Assembly (NCBI GenBank): GCA_026996295.1
Contig: JALWLL010000006.1
Span: 1-64,000, forward strand
Length of the DNA stretch: 64,000 bases
Direction of reading: 5' to 3'
From: Sulfurimonas sp.
Lineage (GTDB): Bacteria; Campylobacterota; Campylobacteria; Campylobacterales; Sulfurimonadaceae
Shown here: positions 49,922 through 61,275 of the stretch, piece after piece
Layout of the letters: every line of letters starts with the position of its first letter
Position numbering within the stretch: the first letter of the stretch is position 1
The notes under the pieces: model-generated
What the model was told of the DNA's origin: nothing
Seen by the model: only the letters and a program-made list of their open reading frames with translations
The model's database searches: none
Program-made: the position numbers and the translations under genes

Positions 49922-51795
49922 AACTGATACTCCACATTAAACCACACTTTTCTGTCAAACACACTTATCGGATAACTTAAACCTTTGTAAACTTGCTTAT
50001 AGCCTTTATCTAAAATATTTTCCCCTTTTATACCAAAAAGCAGATCTTTCGTATAATGATACCGTACACTCGATGTCCAATCATACGATGCCTCTACATC
50101 TATTCCATAGTCGCTGTATGGAGCTCTATAATCTAACATATTGAAAAAATCAAATTTTTTGTAGCTATTATACACTATAATATGCCCACCATAAGGTGGA
50201 GAATACTCCATTGCATCTTTTCTTCTTCCATGGTATGCATCTACAGTTAGTTTGTTTTTTAAATCAAATTTATACGTATATGATACTTCATACTGAATAA
50301 AAAAGGTTTTATCCCCATTAATAAATCCTGCATTAGTGTCATACTTAATAGGATTGCTTAATTCAATATATGAAACTCGGAAGTTAGCCAACTGATTTTT
50401 TTCTTTATATCGAGCACCTAAAGAATAAAGTGTTGGCTGTGCAGATTTAAGCTTCCTGTTAGTAATCAAAGGTGCATTTGTCCCGTCACTGTACAATGAT
50501 ATAATCGGACTTGTATAATATGTTCGTGTGTAAAATGTTTTTAATTGCAAGTTTGCAATATTTTTAATCAATCCCAAGCGAAATATATATTCATTTTTAT
50601 CATCAATTTCATCTTCTTCATAACGGTAATAATCCCTCTTTAATGAAAGAATTCCCATTGTAGTCGGGGTAAAATTATATTTATCCTCAATATAAAGGGA
50701 GTATAGATTGTAATGGGCTCTAAAATCTGTACTATTTGTATCAAAATCTCCCTTTACCTCTGTATGTTTATGTTTGACAAATCCGCCAATATACAAAGAG
50801 TTACTGTATGTTTTAAAAGTTTTATCAAGTATAAGGGAGTAGATTTTATCTGCAACATCCATACTGTAGTCTTGTACAAATCCAAAATCACCGGCATAAA
50901 TCCCACTCATATCCTGCATATTTGCCTGCGAATCTACAAGGTCAATACTTGCTTGCAAGCGGAACTCATTTGCAAACTTTTTTGTCAGATGAATATAGCT
51001 ATACCGTGTATCGGTACTGCCACCGCTTGGTGTTACATCTTTTCCCATACCTAAAAACGGATCTGTTTTCGTTTGAAAATAACCAAACTCGACATCCCAG
51101 CTTTTATAATTTATACCTGCATATAGATTTGCATTTGTGCTGTCACTTTTGATTGGATATCCCTGATTATAGTAAACGTCTCGCTTCATTTGGTTTGTAT
51201 TACCATAAACAAAGTAGCTTATATCGCTTTGAAGTGTCTGCCCTATGTAGCCACTTATATATGAACTTCCATCACCATCACCACTTACACGAACTTTGCC
51301 CCCCTCTTCGCGAGAAGGATCCTTTGTGTAGAGTTTTATAACTATAGATGAGGGTTCATTGCCAAACTCAACCGAAGCACTGCTTCTATATACCTCTATA
51401 TGGTCTATCGCATCAAGAGTAATACTTCCACAAATAAGCGCACCACTTTGATATACTGAAGCAGTGATATCATGATCATTGACAAAGATACGAACAGCCG
51501 ATGTCGGCATACTTTTTTGGGAGGGTTTTACAAACATAGTCGAGTTAATGTTTGATCTTGAAATATATGGCACAGTAAATAACTTCATAATATCTGCAAG
51601 TGTGCGAGCTTGCATCCTTTCCATATCTTCTCGCGTAAATATATCTACAAAACCGTTTGATTCACTCTTTGTTATTTTTGACAAATCAGATTCAACTTTA
51701 TACGATTCCAAGAGATAATCAATATCCATGCTGTTTGCATATAAACTTGTCGTTACAAAAACAGCAATTATTGTTTTACTTGTTTTTATTATCAT
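49918..51795 (-). CDS. TonB-dependent outer membrane receptor
   Basis: Plug domain (DIFTREDMERMQARTLADIMKLFTVPYISRSN...IDHIEVYRSSASVEFGNEPSS) and beta barrel with C-terminal F; start trimmed to MIIKTSK. Confidence 0.85.
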   Translation of the reverse strand: MIIKTSKTIIAVFVTTSLYANSMDIDYLLESYKVESDLSKITKSESNGFVDIFTREDMERMQARTLADIMKLFTVPYISRSNINSTMFVKPSQKSMPTSAVRIFVNDHDITASVYQSGALICGSITLDAIDHIEVYRSSASVEFGNEPSSIVIKLYTKDPSREEGGKVRVSGDGDGSSYISGYIGQTLQSDISYFVYGNTNQMKRDVYYNQGYPIKSDSTNANLYAGINYKSWDVEFGYFQTKTDPFLGMGKDVTPSGGSTDTRYSYIHLTKKFANEFRLQASIDLVDSQANMQDMSGIYAGDFGFVQDYSMDVADKIYSLILDKTFKTYSNSLYIGGFVKHKHTEVKGDFDTNSTDFRAHYNLYSLYIEDKYNFTPTTMGILSLKRDYYRYEEDEIDDKNEYIFRLGLIKNIANLQLKTFYTRTYYTSPIISLYSDGTNAPLITNRKLKSAQPTLYSLGARYKEKNQLANFRVSYIELSNPIKYDTNAGFINGDKTFFIQYEVSYTYKFDLKNKLTVDAYHGRRKDAMEYSPPYGGHIIVYNSYKKFDFFNMLDYRAPYSDYGIDVEASYDWTSSVRYHYTKDLLFGIKGENILDKGYKQVYKGLSYPISVFDRKVWFNVEYQF

Positions 51796-51979
51796 GTTAT
51801 AATCCTCGAGTTTGTGGATTATAATCCATTTATCATAAAAATAAACTGAACTTATATAAACACCCCATACAGCTTGATACCAAGAGATTAAGGGATTAGA
51901 TAAAGCTCCTAATTTATGATACAATTTTAGATAGTACTTGATCCAAATACAAATCATGAACATTACTTAAAGGAACACT

Positions 51980-52816
51980 ATGAACAGGCTTATTTTTGTT
52001 ATTTTTGTACTTCTCTCACTCAACATATACGCATACAGTGATTTTGATATGGACGGTGTCGAAGACAAGGTAGATATCTGCCCAAACACCCCTTTGAGTG
52101 ACCTTGTAGATATCAACGGATGCACCATTAAAAGCTTACAGAGTCCTCATAGTTTTGATATTGTTTTAGGTGTGAATTTTTCACAAACAAATTATGAGAA
52201 CTTAGAAAAGACAGATACTTTTACACAAACACTTCAAGTCGATTACTACTATAAAAACTTCTCTTTTCAAGCGAGCAGCGGATACTATACTTCTGAGAGC
52301 TCCACATACGCCAACTCTGGGATGAATGATTCTTTTTTAGGTTTTTACTACAAATTCAAACCAGCAGATGCGCTCAACTTCAGAGTAGGAGCCGGTGTTT
52401 TACTGCCAACCTACGATGCTCCACTCAACAATAACAACACAGACTATACTGCATCACTCAGTATGAGCTATCTTGCAAACAACATCAGTTTCTTTGGCGG
52501 TATCGCTTATACTCTTATCAACGATGATGATCAGATCATCACTTACGATGATGGGAGCTATACAGATGTACAGTACCAGGACACTTTCTCTTATAACTTC
52601 GGTATAGGGATTTACCCTACCCCAAAGCTTTATGTCAGTACCTCTTACAATGTGGTTGATAGTATCTATAAGGGCTCACAAACCATTGACACAGCTTCAC
52701 TCTACGCTTTTTACAACATCAACTCCAGATACTTTACAAGTTTGAACTATTCCTATGGGCTAAGTGATCTCGCTAGTGATAACTACCTCTCTGTACGTTT
52801 TGGTTACTACTTCTAA
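51980..52816 (+). CDS. Outer membrane beta-barrel protein with N-terminal thrombospondin type 3-like Ca-binding repeat
   Basis: DFDMDGVEDKVDICPNTPLSDLVDINGC; C-terminal LSVRFGYYF. Confidence 0.8.
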   Translation: MNRLIFVIFVLLSLNIYAYSDFDMDGVEDKVDICPNTPLSDLVDINGCTIKSLQSPHSFDIVLGVNFSQTNYENLEKTDTFTQTLQVDYYYKNFSFQASSGYYTSESSTYANSGMNDSFLGFYYKFKPADALNFRVGAGVLLPTYDAPLNNNNTDYTASLSMSYLANNISFFGGIAYTLINDDDQIITYDDGSYTDVQYQDTFSYNFGIGIYPTPKLYVSTSYNVVDSIYKGSQTIDTASLYAFYNINSRYFTSLNYSYGLSDLASDNYLSVRFGYYF

Positions 52817-54804
52817 AACAACAACTCCTCTTGCGGATCAGATTCGCTCTCTGCCCGTGGAGGTTTTGAAATATCACTGAAATACTCTTTTTTACCACCT
52901 ACATCAACCTCTATAATTCCTTCAGGAACTTCAAACTTTCTTTGTATCTGAGGGTAAAGTTTTAAAACACTTCTATAGTAGTTTGAAAAAGCAGGGCCTG
53001 CTACACGTCCCCCTGTTTCTTTTTTATACATCGGGGTGTTGTCATCATTTCCAAACCATACAATCGTCTCAATGGTTGGAGAATAGCCGGCAAACCAAGC
53101 ATCTACATTTTTGTTTGTTGTTCCTGTTTTACCTGCGAGTTCTATCCCCCTTGCAGCTGCGCGTCTACCCGTACCCCGTTTCACTACATCTCGTAAGATC
53201 GATGTCATGATAAACGCCTGCGTAGCTTCTGTTATAAAACGACTTTTATAGGTATGCTCATATATGGTGACACCGTTTTGATCGATGGACTTTATAAGAA
53301 AAGGTTCCACCTGTATCCCTGCATTTGCAAAAGATGTATAATATTTTGCAAGTTGTAATGGTGAGAGTGAAATAGTTCCAAGTGAGATAGAGAGATCGTT
53401 TGGAAGATTTTTTATACCAAACTTCTTAAACTCTCTCAGGAGTTGTGTAAGCCCTATTTCGTTGACTAGATTAATGGTCGCAAGGTTTCTTGAGTGGATA
53501 AGTGCTTCTCTTAGGCTGATAAGCCCCTTATAATTTTTCTCATAATTTTTTGGCTGCCATTTTAGCTCTTCACCATTTTTTTCATACTCATAGGTTCTGG
53601 CAATATCAACCAGCTTGGTCGCTCCCGAATACCCAAGATCAACTGCAACCTGATAGATAAAAGGCTTAAATGCACTTCCCGGCTGACGACGACCTTGTGT
53701 AGCGCGGTTATAAGAACTTTTTTTATAGTCCACACTTCCAACAAGTGCCAAGACCTCACCGGTTTTTGGATCTATACTCACAAGCGCGCCGTTAAGCAGC
53801 GAGGTATTGATATCGGAGGGTTCAAAGTTTGGATCTGATGCAAGCTTTTTTTGCTCTTTTTCTTTATACTTCTGTATGCGTTTAAGCGCAAGCTCATAAG
53901 CATACCTTAAAGAATCCCGCGCAACTTTTTGCAGTCTGAGATCAACTGTGGTATATATCTCATATCCACCTGTTTTGATATCATCTATCCCCATCTCCAC
54001 AGCACGTCGCACAACCTCATCAACTATAAAAGGAGCTTTATTTTGGGTGAGCGTGTCATCATATACCTTAGGGGTCTCTTGAAGCGCTTGGTTGTAGGTA
54101 TCCTCATCTATCCAACCAAGAATATACATACGTGAGATAACCCTGTTGGCTCTTCCCAAAGAGATCTCATAGTTTTTTGTGGGAGCATAGGTGCTTGGTG
54201 CTTTTGGAAGACCGACTAAAATAGCTATCTCTTTGAGGGTTAGATCATCAAGCTTCTTATGAAAATACCCATCGGCAGCTGTTTTGATACCGTAATATCC
54301 ATGCCCGAAATAGATCTCATTAAGATAGCGTTCAAGGATCTCCTCTTTGGTGAGCTCTTGCTCGATTTTTATAGAGTATATCAACTCTTTTATCTTTCTT
54401 GAGAGCTTTTTCTCACGGGTTAAGAGTCTGTTTTTGACAAGTTGCTGGGTGATGGTACTGGCACCCTCCACCATCTTTCGTGCTTTTATATCTTTGATAA
54501 TGGCGCGAAAAATCGCATCAACATTCACACCGGGGTGCTCAAAAAAAGTTGTATCCTCAATCGCTAAAAGTGCTTCAACTGCACGAGGCGGGATCTCATC
54601 AAAGGAAGCATAATATCTGTGTTGTTTGTCAAAAATATTTGCGATTTTCTCACCATATTTATCATAAATTCTAGTCGTTAACGGGGGTTTATACTCAGTG
54701 AGTGATGATGTGTCATACTCATACTGCGTCATATAATAGCCAAGTATGATAAAGGGGGTTACAAAACCTATTATAATTATTGTAAAAAATATTTTCTTTA
54801 TCAT
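52813..54804 (-). CDS. Penicillin-binding protein 1A family transglycosylase/transpeptidase
   Basis: LLAIEDTTFFEHPGVN, EGASTITQQLVKN, GRRQPGSAFKPFIYQ, GKTGTTN. Confidence 0.95.
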   Translation of the reverse strand: MIKKIFFTIIIIGFVTPFIILGYYMTQYEYDTSSLTEYKPPLTTRIYDKYGEKIANIFDKQHRYYASFDEIPPRAVEALLAIEDTTFFEHPGVNVDAIFRAIIKDIKARKMVEGASTITQQLVKNRLLTREKKLSRKIKELIYSIKIEQELTKEEILERYLNEIYFGHGYYGIKTAADGYFHKKLDDLTLKEIAILVGLPKAPSTYAPTKNYEISLGRANRVISRMYILGWIDEDTYNQALQETPKVYDDTLTQNKAPFIVDEVVRRAVEMGIDDIKTGGYEIYTTVDLRLQKVARDSLRYAYELALKRIQKYKEKEQKKLASDPNFEPSDINTSLLNGALVSIDPKTGEVLALVGSVDYKKSSYNRATQGRRQPGSAFKPFIYQVAVDLGYSGATKLVDIARTYEYEKNGEELKWQPKNYEKNYKGLISLREALIHSRNLATINLVNEIGLTQLLREFKKFGIKNLPNDLSISLGTISLSPLQLAKYYTSFANAGIQVEPFLIKSIDQNGVTIYEHTYKSRFITEATQAFIMTSILRDVVKRGTGRRAAARGIELAGKTGTTNKNVDAWFAGYSPTIETIVWFGNDDNTPMYKKETGGRVAGPAFSNYYRSVLKLYPQIQRKFEVPEGIIEVDVGGKKEYFSDISKPPRAESESDPQEELLF

Positions 54805-54805
54805 C

Positions 54806-55498
54806 TTAGTTCCTAAATTCCCTGTTTGCAAAATTTGCTTCTATCAATGTTTTTGTATAACTTTGTTGTGGATTACGCATAACTTCTTGCATCTTTGCAC
54901 TCTCAACAACCTTACCGTTTTTAATAACACATATATCCTCACACAAAGCTTCTGCCGAGTACATATCGTGTGTTACAAAAAGTATTTTAAATCCAAATTT
55001 TTTTTGTAACTCTTTTAAAAGATCCAAAATAATCACCCTTGTTTTGGGATCGAGTGCTGTTGTCGGCTCATCAAGCAGCAAAAGCTTCGGAGAAGACTCC
55101 AAAGCCATAGCGATCACAACACGTTGCAACTGACCCCCTGAAAGTTCCGGAGCAAATCTCTCCAAAAGCTCTTCATCAAGATCAACCTGCTTGAACAACT
55201 CGGCAACTCTCTGTTTTGATGCAAAGAACTGCTTTTTTATTTTTGTGAGCGGCGAAAGTGCCGTAAAAGGGTTTTGGGGCACAAACGACACAGTTTTTCC
55301 CGCTTGAAGTTCAAACTCTGCATCATACTCAAGTGTGCACTTCATAGAGGATGGCAACATCCCAAGTAACGCTTTGAGCGTTAAGCTTTTACCGCTCCCG
55401 CTTTGTCCCACAAGCGCTAAAGATGTAGATATCTCAAGGCCTATATCAACAAGTATCTGCTCCTCTAAAGTGATCTGTATCTTGGAAATTTTCATCAC
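54806..55498 (-). CDS. ABC transporter ATP-binding protein (DppD/NikD-like)
   Basis: LVGQSGSGKSLTLKALLG, LSGGQLQRVVIAMALESSPKLLLLDEPTTALD. Confidence 0.88.
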   Translation of the reverse strand: MMKISKIQITLEEQILVDIGLEISTSLALVGQSGSGKSLTLKALLGMLPSSMKCTLEYDAEFELQAGKTVSFVPQNPFTALSPLTKIKKQFFASKQRVAELFKQVDLDEELLERFAPELSGGQLQRVVIAMALESSPKLLLLDEPTTALDPKTRVIILDLLKELQKKFGFKILFVTHDMYSAEALCEDICVIKNGKVVESAKMQEVMRNPQQSYTKTLIEANFANREFRN

Positions 55499-55503
55499 TT
55501 ATT

Positions 55504-56598
55504 TTACCTAAATTTACGTATTTTTCTACACACAAGCTCTAACTCCTGTGCACTTTGCCCAAGTCTTGCAATAAGTCGTATGATCGCTTTAGCTACAGTA
55601 GGCTGCCTAATACCGCCAACTGCGAACCCCTCATTATAAAGCTCATTTTTCATCTCTATAACTTTTTTGTTATCATCTATAAGTATGGGTACTATCAGTC
55701 CATCAATATCAAGTTCAAGCTCCCTGCGGATAATCTTTTTTCTTAAAGCTATCTCGTTTTGAAGCACTTCGAGGTTATTTTGCATATAGCGTAATGCCTG
55801 ATGCGCCAAAAGGGTATCATACAGCGATAATGAGGTCGCATAGATAACAGGTTTTGCCCTGTTGATGAGATACTCCACTATATGCTCACTCGCGAGTATA
55901 TAAGCACCAAAACTACCGTATGCTTTACCGAGGGTACCCATCTTTATATGGTTGGGTTGTATGCTGATCTTGTAGTGATCAAACACGCCCATCAGCTTTT
56001 TTCCTACTACACCACTACTGTGTGCTTCATCAACAATCAGCAGGGCATTATGCTTATCACAGATCTCAAACACTCTTTTATCGACAATATCCCCATCCAT
56101 AGAGTAGATACCCTCAACTGCTACAATCTTTCTTTTTGCAGAAGAGTTTTTCAGAAGTAACTCAAGTGCGTCCATATCGTTATGTTTGAAAAACACAACA
56201 TCTTTTTCGCCGATATGAGAAGCCAAAACCCCAGAAGCATGATAGAGTTCATCCATAAAAAGGGTATCCCCTTTTCGTACAAGTGTTTCAATAAGAGCAA
56301 TATTTGCATTAAAGCCACTTCCAAGAACCACACCCGCTTCAAAACCATTGAGCACACACAAAGCATCTTCAAACTCTTTGTGTATGTGATGATATCCGTT
56401 GACTAAAAGTGAAGCTTTTGAACTGTTATAAGGCAGATTCTCAAGTATTTGGCACGCTTGTCGATGAAGCTCTTTGTTGTGAGCAAGCCCCAGGTAATCA
56501 TTGGAAGCAAAATCTTTTATGTGCGTATCATACAACTCTCTGCTGCGGTAACGCCCCGAACGCTTCAGGGCTTTGAGTTCATTCTCATAAAACTTCAC
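55504..56598 (-). CDS. Alpha-oxoamine synthase family aminotransferase (BioF/KBL-like)
   Basis: FASNDYLGLAHNKEL, VDEAHSSGVVG, MGTLGKAYGSFGAYI. Confidence 0.85.
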   Translation of the reverse strand: MKFYENELKALKRSGRYRSRELYDTHIKDFASNDYLGLAHNKELHRQACQILENLPYNSSKASLLVNGYHHIHKEFEDALCVLNGFEAGVVLGSGFNANIALIETLVRKGDTLFMDELYHASGVLASHIGEKDVVFFKHNDMDALELLLKNSSAKRKIVAVEGIYSMDGDIVDKRVFEICDKHNALLIVDEAHSSGVVGKKLMGVFDHYKISIQPNHIKMGTLGKAYGSFGAYILASEHIVEYLINRAKPVIYATSLSLYDTLLAHQALRYMQNNLEVLQNEIALRKKIIRRELELDIDGLIVPILIDDNKKVIEMKNELYNEGFAVGGIRQPTVAKAIIRLIARLGQSAQELELVCRKIRKFR

Positions 56599-57140
56599 AT
56601 AAAAGCCTTTAGCACTTCTACACTCAAACCCATTGCGGTACTTTCATACCCCTTAACCTCTTGTATATATGCTTTGCAAAATCCCTCAACCATACAGGCA
56701 CCCGCTTTACCTCGCCACTCTCCACTTTGCAAATAGTTTTCAAGCTTCTCTTGATCAAACTCGGCAAAGATATAATCGGTTTGGGAGATATCTATGATCT
56801 TTATCTCTTGAGAGTGGTAGATCATACAGGTGATAATGCTCGTAATATTTCCACTTTGCGTCATTAAAATATTACGAGCATCATCTATGCACTTGGCTTT
56901 TCTAAGTATCTGATTTTGAGAAGTCACTACGGTGTCGGCAACCAAAAGCGGATACTCCTGTATCCCAAAAGTTTTGAAGTTGGCTTCATACTTTCCAAGA
57001 GTCGCCTGATATACGAAATTTTTCGGGCTTGATGCTACAATGGCATCTTCATCAAAATCAATACTTTCTTGGATAAACACAACACCCGCATCTTCTAAAA
57101 GCTTGGCACGGGTTACAGAAGAAGATGCTAAACGAATCAT
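56595..57140 (-). CDS. maf: Maf family nucleotide pyrophosphatase
   Basis: IRLASSSVTRAKLLEDAGV, LVADTVVTSQNQILRKA. Confidence 0.9.
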   Translation of the reverse strand: MIRLASSSVTRAKLLEDAGVVFIQESIDFDEDAIVASSPKNFVYQATLGKYEANFKTFGIQEYPLLVADTVVTSQNQILRKAKCIDDARNILMTQSGNITSIITCMIYHSQEIKIIDISQTDYIFAEFDQEKLENYLQSGEWRGKAGACMVEGFCKAYIQEVKGYESTAMGLSVEVLKAFM

Positions 57141-57141
57141 G

Positions 57142-57624
57142 CTAGAGATTACTTGAGAGCATAACGCCCAAAAAGATAGCGATAATGCCTAAGACAATGT
57201 TTACAGGCACCATATATTTGCCGATAAGTTCCAAAGAGAACTTTGCACCTACCATATCACCCTGATCTAAAAGTTTTACGGCACGATTACGACGGATGAT
57301 CATAAACACAAGATTTATACTCATAATGGCCCAAATCGCCTCTTTTATATGCCCTATCCCGCTATAAGGCGTATGTTTGAGATCATACCCCACAAGCATA
57401 ATCACCGCCGTTACAAGCAGTATGACAACAAAAGGAAGCACAATACTAAAAAGTCTTTTCAGTGTATGAGCAATCCTCTCGAGCCTGTGTGCAGGAGAGT
57501 CTATCTGCATAAATGACTGGTGCGCCGCAAAACGTATGGCGATCATTCCGCCAACCCAGATAACAGCTGAGAGCACATGCAAAAAAACGATGATCACTTT
57601 ATACTGCGCAAAAAATTCAGCCAT
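57142..57624 (-). CDS. CopD-like integral membrane protein
   Basis: Four TM helices; FLHVLSAVIWVGGMIAIRFAAHQ. Confidence 0.7.
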   Translation of the reverse strand: MAEFFAQYKVIIVFLHVLSAVIWVGGMIAIRFAAHQSFMQIDSPAHRLERIAHTLKRLFSIVLPFVVILLVTAVIMLVGYDLKHTPYSGIGHIKEAIWAIMSINLVFMIIRRNRAVKLLDQGDMVGAKFSLELIGKYMVPVNIVLGIIAIFLGVMLSSNL

Positions 57625-60173
57625 TACGAAAGTATCTCACTTATATACTTGAGTGCTTCCTCTTTTGCCTGTGGCAGTTTGGAAGTATCTTTTCCCCCGG
57701 CTTGGGCAAAATCTGCCCGACCACCACCGCCGCCGCCCAAAACAGGTGCTATCTTTTTAATCCAATCACCCGCTTTTGCATCAGCACCCTTAACACCGGC
57801 TGCTATAAGTACCTTCTCCCCTTTGATTTGAAAAAGCATGGCACACAGTTTGTCGTTTTTGTTTTTCAGCTCATCGATTTTCTCTTTAATATCACCACTT
57901 GGCAACTCTTCAACCACAACCGCAACACCGTTGATATCATTGGCTTTTATCTCAACTTTTGCACTCTCTTGAGCCTCTTTGAGTTCAGATTTGAGTTCAC
58001 TTATGTTTGATTTGAGCCTATTGATACCCGCAAGGATATCAAGGTTTTTCAACTCACTCTGTGCTCTCTTTAGAAGTTCCCTTTGCCCACTGAAGTATTC
58101 ATATGCCGCGTAACCACATACAGCTTCTATGCGGCGAACACCTGCACTCACTCCACTCTCTTTGGTAATGATAAAAGAGCCTATTTTTGCAGTGTTATCC
58201 ACATGAACACCTCCGCAAAACTCGATGGAGGCATCTGCAAAACTCACAACCCTTACTTCCTCACCGTACTTCTCGCCAAATTGAGCTTTTGCACCGCTTT
58301 TTTTAGCATCTTCAATACTCATAATCTCTGTTTTTGCATCAATTCCACGCGCAATTTCATAGTTGACACGCTGTTCGATCTCTGCAAGTTCCGCCTCACT
58401 TACGGCTTTTGGATGGGAAAAATCAAAGCGTAAACGCTGTGCTTCCACCAGTGAACCCGCTTGAGATATATGCTCCCCAAGAACATCAAAAAGTACAGCA
58501 TGAAGCAGGTGAGTGGCGGAGTGGTGCTTTGTGATCTCATCTCTTGAGATATCGACAATACTCTCAACTTTATCACCAACATGCAACTCTTTACTCAGCT
58601 CTATATACGAAAGATTTAATCCAAAGAATTTTTTGGTGTCAAGCACTTTTGCCACATCTTTGAGCTCCCCTGTATCACCACATTGTCCACCACTTTCAGC
58701 ATAAAACGGGGTAGTATCCAAAAGCACCCAACCTTTTGAGCCTGCACTGAGTTTTTGTGTGGTTTTATACTCCTCACTCAAGAGTGCAAGTACTTTTGAA
58801 GCATACTTTACATGCTCATAGCCCACAAAACTATTCTCGCCAAACTTCTCTAAAAGCTCTTTGAAATCACCATGAACAGCTTCATCACCACTTCCTCTCC
58901 AAGCAGCTTTTGCACGCTCTTTTTGTGCATTCATAAGTGCATTGAACTTCTCACTATCAAGCTTAAGCCCTTTTTCGCGAAGCATATCTTCTGTAAGATC
59001 AAGAGGAAAACCAAAAGTATCATAAAGTTTAAAAGCAACTTCACCGCTAAAGATCTCACGTGTATTTGTAAGCTCATCATTGAAAAGTGCTATACCGGAT
59101 TCAATGGTTTTGAAAAAACGTAGCTCTTCGAGTTCTATTTGCTCTTTCACAACAGTAGATTTCACTTCAAGATAATCATACTCTTTGCCCATAATCGCTA
59201 CTACTGTATCGACAAGTTTATACATAAAAGGTTCACGAAATCCTAGAAGGTAGCCGTGTCTGACGGCACGACGAAGAATTCTGCGAAGAACATATCCACG
59301 CCCCTCATTTGAGAAGTTCACATTTTGTGCAAGTAAAAAGAGCACTGTGCGTATATGATCGGCTATGACGCGGTACGATGCACCACTTTCGTATGCGTAT
59401 TCTTTGCCGATAAGTTTCTCAACTTGGTTGATGATAGGCATAAACAAAGAGGAGCCATAGTTGGAAAGCGCTCCCTCTTTAATCGCAACAACACGCTCAA
59501 GTCCCATTCCAGTATCGATCGATGGTTTTGGAAGCGGTGTCATCGTCCCGTCACTACTGCGCTCATACTGCATAAACACAAGGTTCCATATCTCTAAAAA
59601 TCTGTCACCCTCTCCACCAAGATAATCTTCCTCACCACAAAAGTGCTCAGCACCTTGATCAAAGAAAATTTCCGAACATGGTCCGCACGGTCCCGTATCG
59701 CCCATCTGCCAAAAGTTGTCTGCATCACCCAAACGCAAGATACGCTCTTTTGCAACATGTTTAAGCCATAGTTTTTCCGCTTCATCATCACTTTCATGGA
59801 TCGTTACCCAAAGTTTTTCAACCTCAAATTGCAGAACTTCAGTAATAAACTCCCATGCATAATCGATCGCTTCTTCTTTAAAATAATCACCAAAACTAAA
59901 GTTACCAAGCATCTCGAAAAAAGTATGATGACGTGCCGTATGACCAACGTTTTCCAAGTCGTTGTGTTTTCCACCCGCACGAATACATGTTTGACACGAC
60001 GTTGCACGAGGATTTTGCGGTGCCGGCACCTCACCTGTAAAAATTGATTTAAAAGGAACCATTCCTGCATTGTTAAAAAGGAGAGTAGCATCATCTGGAA
60101 CTAAGGGTGCAGACGGAACTCTTGCATGATTTTTTGATTCAAAAAACTTTAAAAACTCTTCTCTAATGTCCAT
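57624..60173 (-). CDS. alaS: Alanyl-tRNA synthetase
   Basis: [59 protein letters not shown]. Confidence 0.98.
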   Translation of the reverse strand: MDIREEFLKFFESKNHARVPSAPLVPDDATLLFNNAGMVPFKSIFTGEVPAPQNPRATSCQTCIRAGGKHNDLENVGHTARHHTFFEMLGNFSFGDYFKEEAIDYAWEFITEVLQFEVEKLWVTIHESDDEAEKLWLKHVAKERILRLGDADNFWQMGDTGPCGPCSEIFFDQGAEHFCGEEDYLGGEGDRFLEIWNLVFMQYERSSDGTMTPLPKPSIDTGMGLERVVAIKEGALSNYGSSLFMPIINQVEKLIGKEYAYESGASYRVIADHIRTVLFLLAQNVNFSNEGRGYVLRRILRRAVRHGYLLGFREPFMYKLVDTVVAIMGKEYDYLEVKSTVVKEQIELEELRFFKTIESGIALFNDELTNTREIFSGEVAFKLYDTFGFPLDLTEDMLREKGLKLDSEKFNALMNAQKERAKAAWRGSGDEAVHGDFKELLEKFGENSFVGYEHVKYASKVLALLSEEYKTTQKLSAGSKGWVLLDTTPFYAESGGQCGDTGELKDVAKVLDTKKFFGLNLSYIELSKELHVGDKVESIVDISRDEITKHHSATHLLHAVLFDVLGEHISQAGSLVEAQRLRFDFSHPKAVSEAELAEIEQRVNYEIARGIDAKTEIMSIEDAKKSGAKAQFGEKYGEEVRVVSFADASIEFCGGVHVDNTAKIGSFIITKESGVSAGVRRIEAVCGYAAYEYFSGQRELLKRAQSELKNLDILAGINRLKSNISELKSELKEAQESAKVEIKANDINGVAVVVEELPSGDIKEKIDELKNKNDKLCAMLFQIKGEKVLIAAGVKGADAKAGDWIKKIAPVLGGGGGGRADFAQAGGKDTSKLPQAKEEALKYISEILS

Positions 60174-60261
60174 AAATATATCACTTCGTATAAAATTACG
60201 CGATTATATCTAAAAATGGTACTAAAACTGTTTAAATAGCTTTATAGATCTAAGGAATCAG

Positions 60262-61272
60262 CTATTTTTCATGGCACTTGCTGCACAGACCCATAACAGT
60301 TTTAGCTCGAATAAACGAAGGGGAATTGGAAGCGTGAGGTTCATGACAACTTACACAGCTAAGCTCTCTGTCTTTTCTTGTAGGATCTTTTTTTCCTCTT
60401 ACCGGATGGATTTTTTTGGAATATGTTCTGATGATGTGTGAACCGTTTATCTTATCTTTATGGCATGAAGTACACAGATCAAATTCCGGTCTTCTAAGAT
60501 AGTTTATCTCATCGGAACCGTGAGGATTATGACATTTGTTACATCTGCCGGAGTCCACAGGTTCATGTTTAAAACGCTCTTGTGCCCATTTTTTCTTTGT
60601 TTTTTTATGGCATGTCAAACAAACAGTACCGATCGGATCTGCAACTGTATATTTACTTTTATTAACATCAAACCTGTTGTACTTACCAACTGTCCCGTTA
60701 TGGCACGATGTGCACAACCAGTTCACTGTTGGGGCATGAGCATGTTTTTTATACCCAATCGGTTTGTGGCATGTATAACAGTTTGATTTGCGAACATCTT
60801 CAAAAGCTACACCTTTAATCTCATTCACACTCATATCATGACATTTTGCACACTCTTTTTCGTTTTTTTCTTTATGAAAATAGTTATATTCAAACTTTAA
60901 AGGGGGATATTTAAATTGTTTATACACCTTGGAGGTATAGTAAACATTTTGCTTGTACTCTTTTAGAAGTGTATCACCCTGATACGCTTTAACATAAATT
61001 TCATTATCACCAAGATGAATAGGAATATTTTTACAGTAATACTCTTTATTGCCTATAATATCCTGCGTATAAGTAAGATTCTCGTCTGTTGTTATACTTA
61101 AGAGATCAGTTACATTGGTATCTACTTTGACAACAATAGCCACCATATTTTCATCGTGAACATCTGGCTTGTTTGGTGTAATCACCTTAAATACATCCAA
61201 AGCAAATGTACTCGAGCTTATTAGTGCTACAAGCACAAAATAGTTCAAAAGATAAGATCTCATCATCTGCAT
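60262..61272 (-). CDS. Secreted octaheme c-type cytochrome (8 CXXCH), doubled-CXXCH type
   Basis: CAKCH, CYTCH, CTSCH, CLTCH, CNKCH, CTSCH, CVSCH, CSKCH counted; signal peptide; N-terminal beta-rich domain. Confidence 0.92.
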   Translation of the reverse strand: MQMMRSYLLNYFVLVALISSSTFALDVFKVITPNKPDVHDENMVAIVVKVDTNVTDLLSITTDENLTYTQDIIGNKEYYCKNIPIHLGDNEIYVKAYQGDTLLKEYKQNVYYTSKVYKQFKYPPLKFEYNYFHKEKNEKECAKCHDMSVNEIKGVAFEDVRKSNCYTCHKPIGYKKHAHAPTVNWLCTSCHNGTVGKYNRFDVNKSKYTVADPIGTVCLTCHKKTKKKWAQERFKHEPVDSGRCNKCHNPHGSDEINYLRRPEFDLCTSCHKDKINGSHIIRTYSKKIHPVRGKKDPTRKDRELSCVSCHEPHASNSPSFIRAKTVMGLCSKCHEK

Positions 61273-61275
61273 ACC

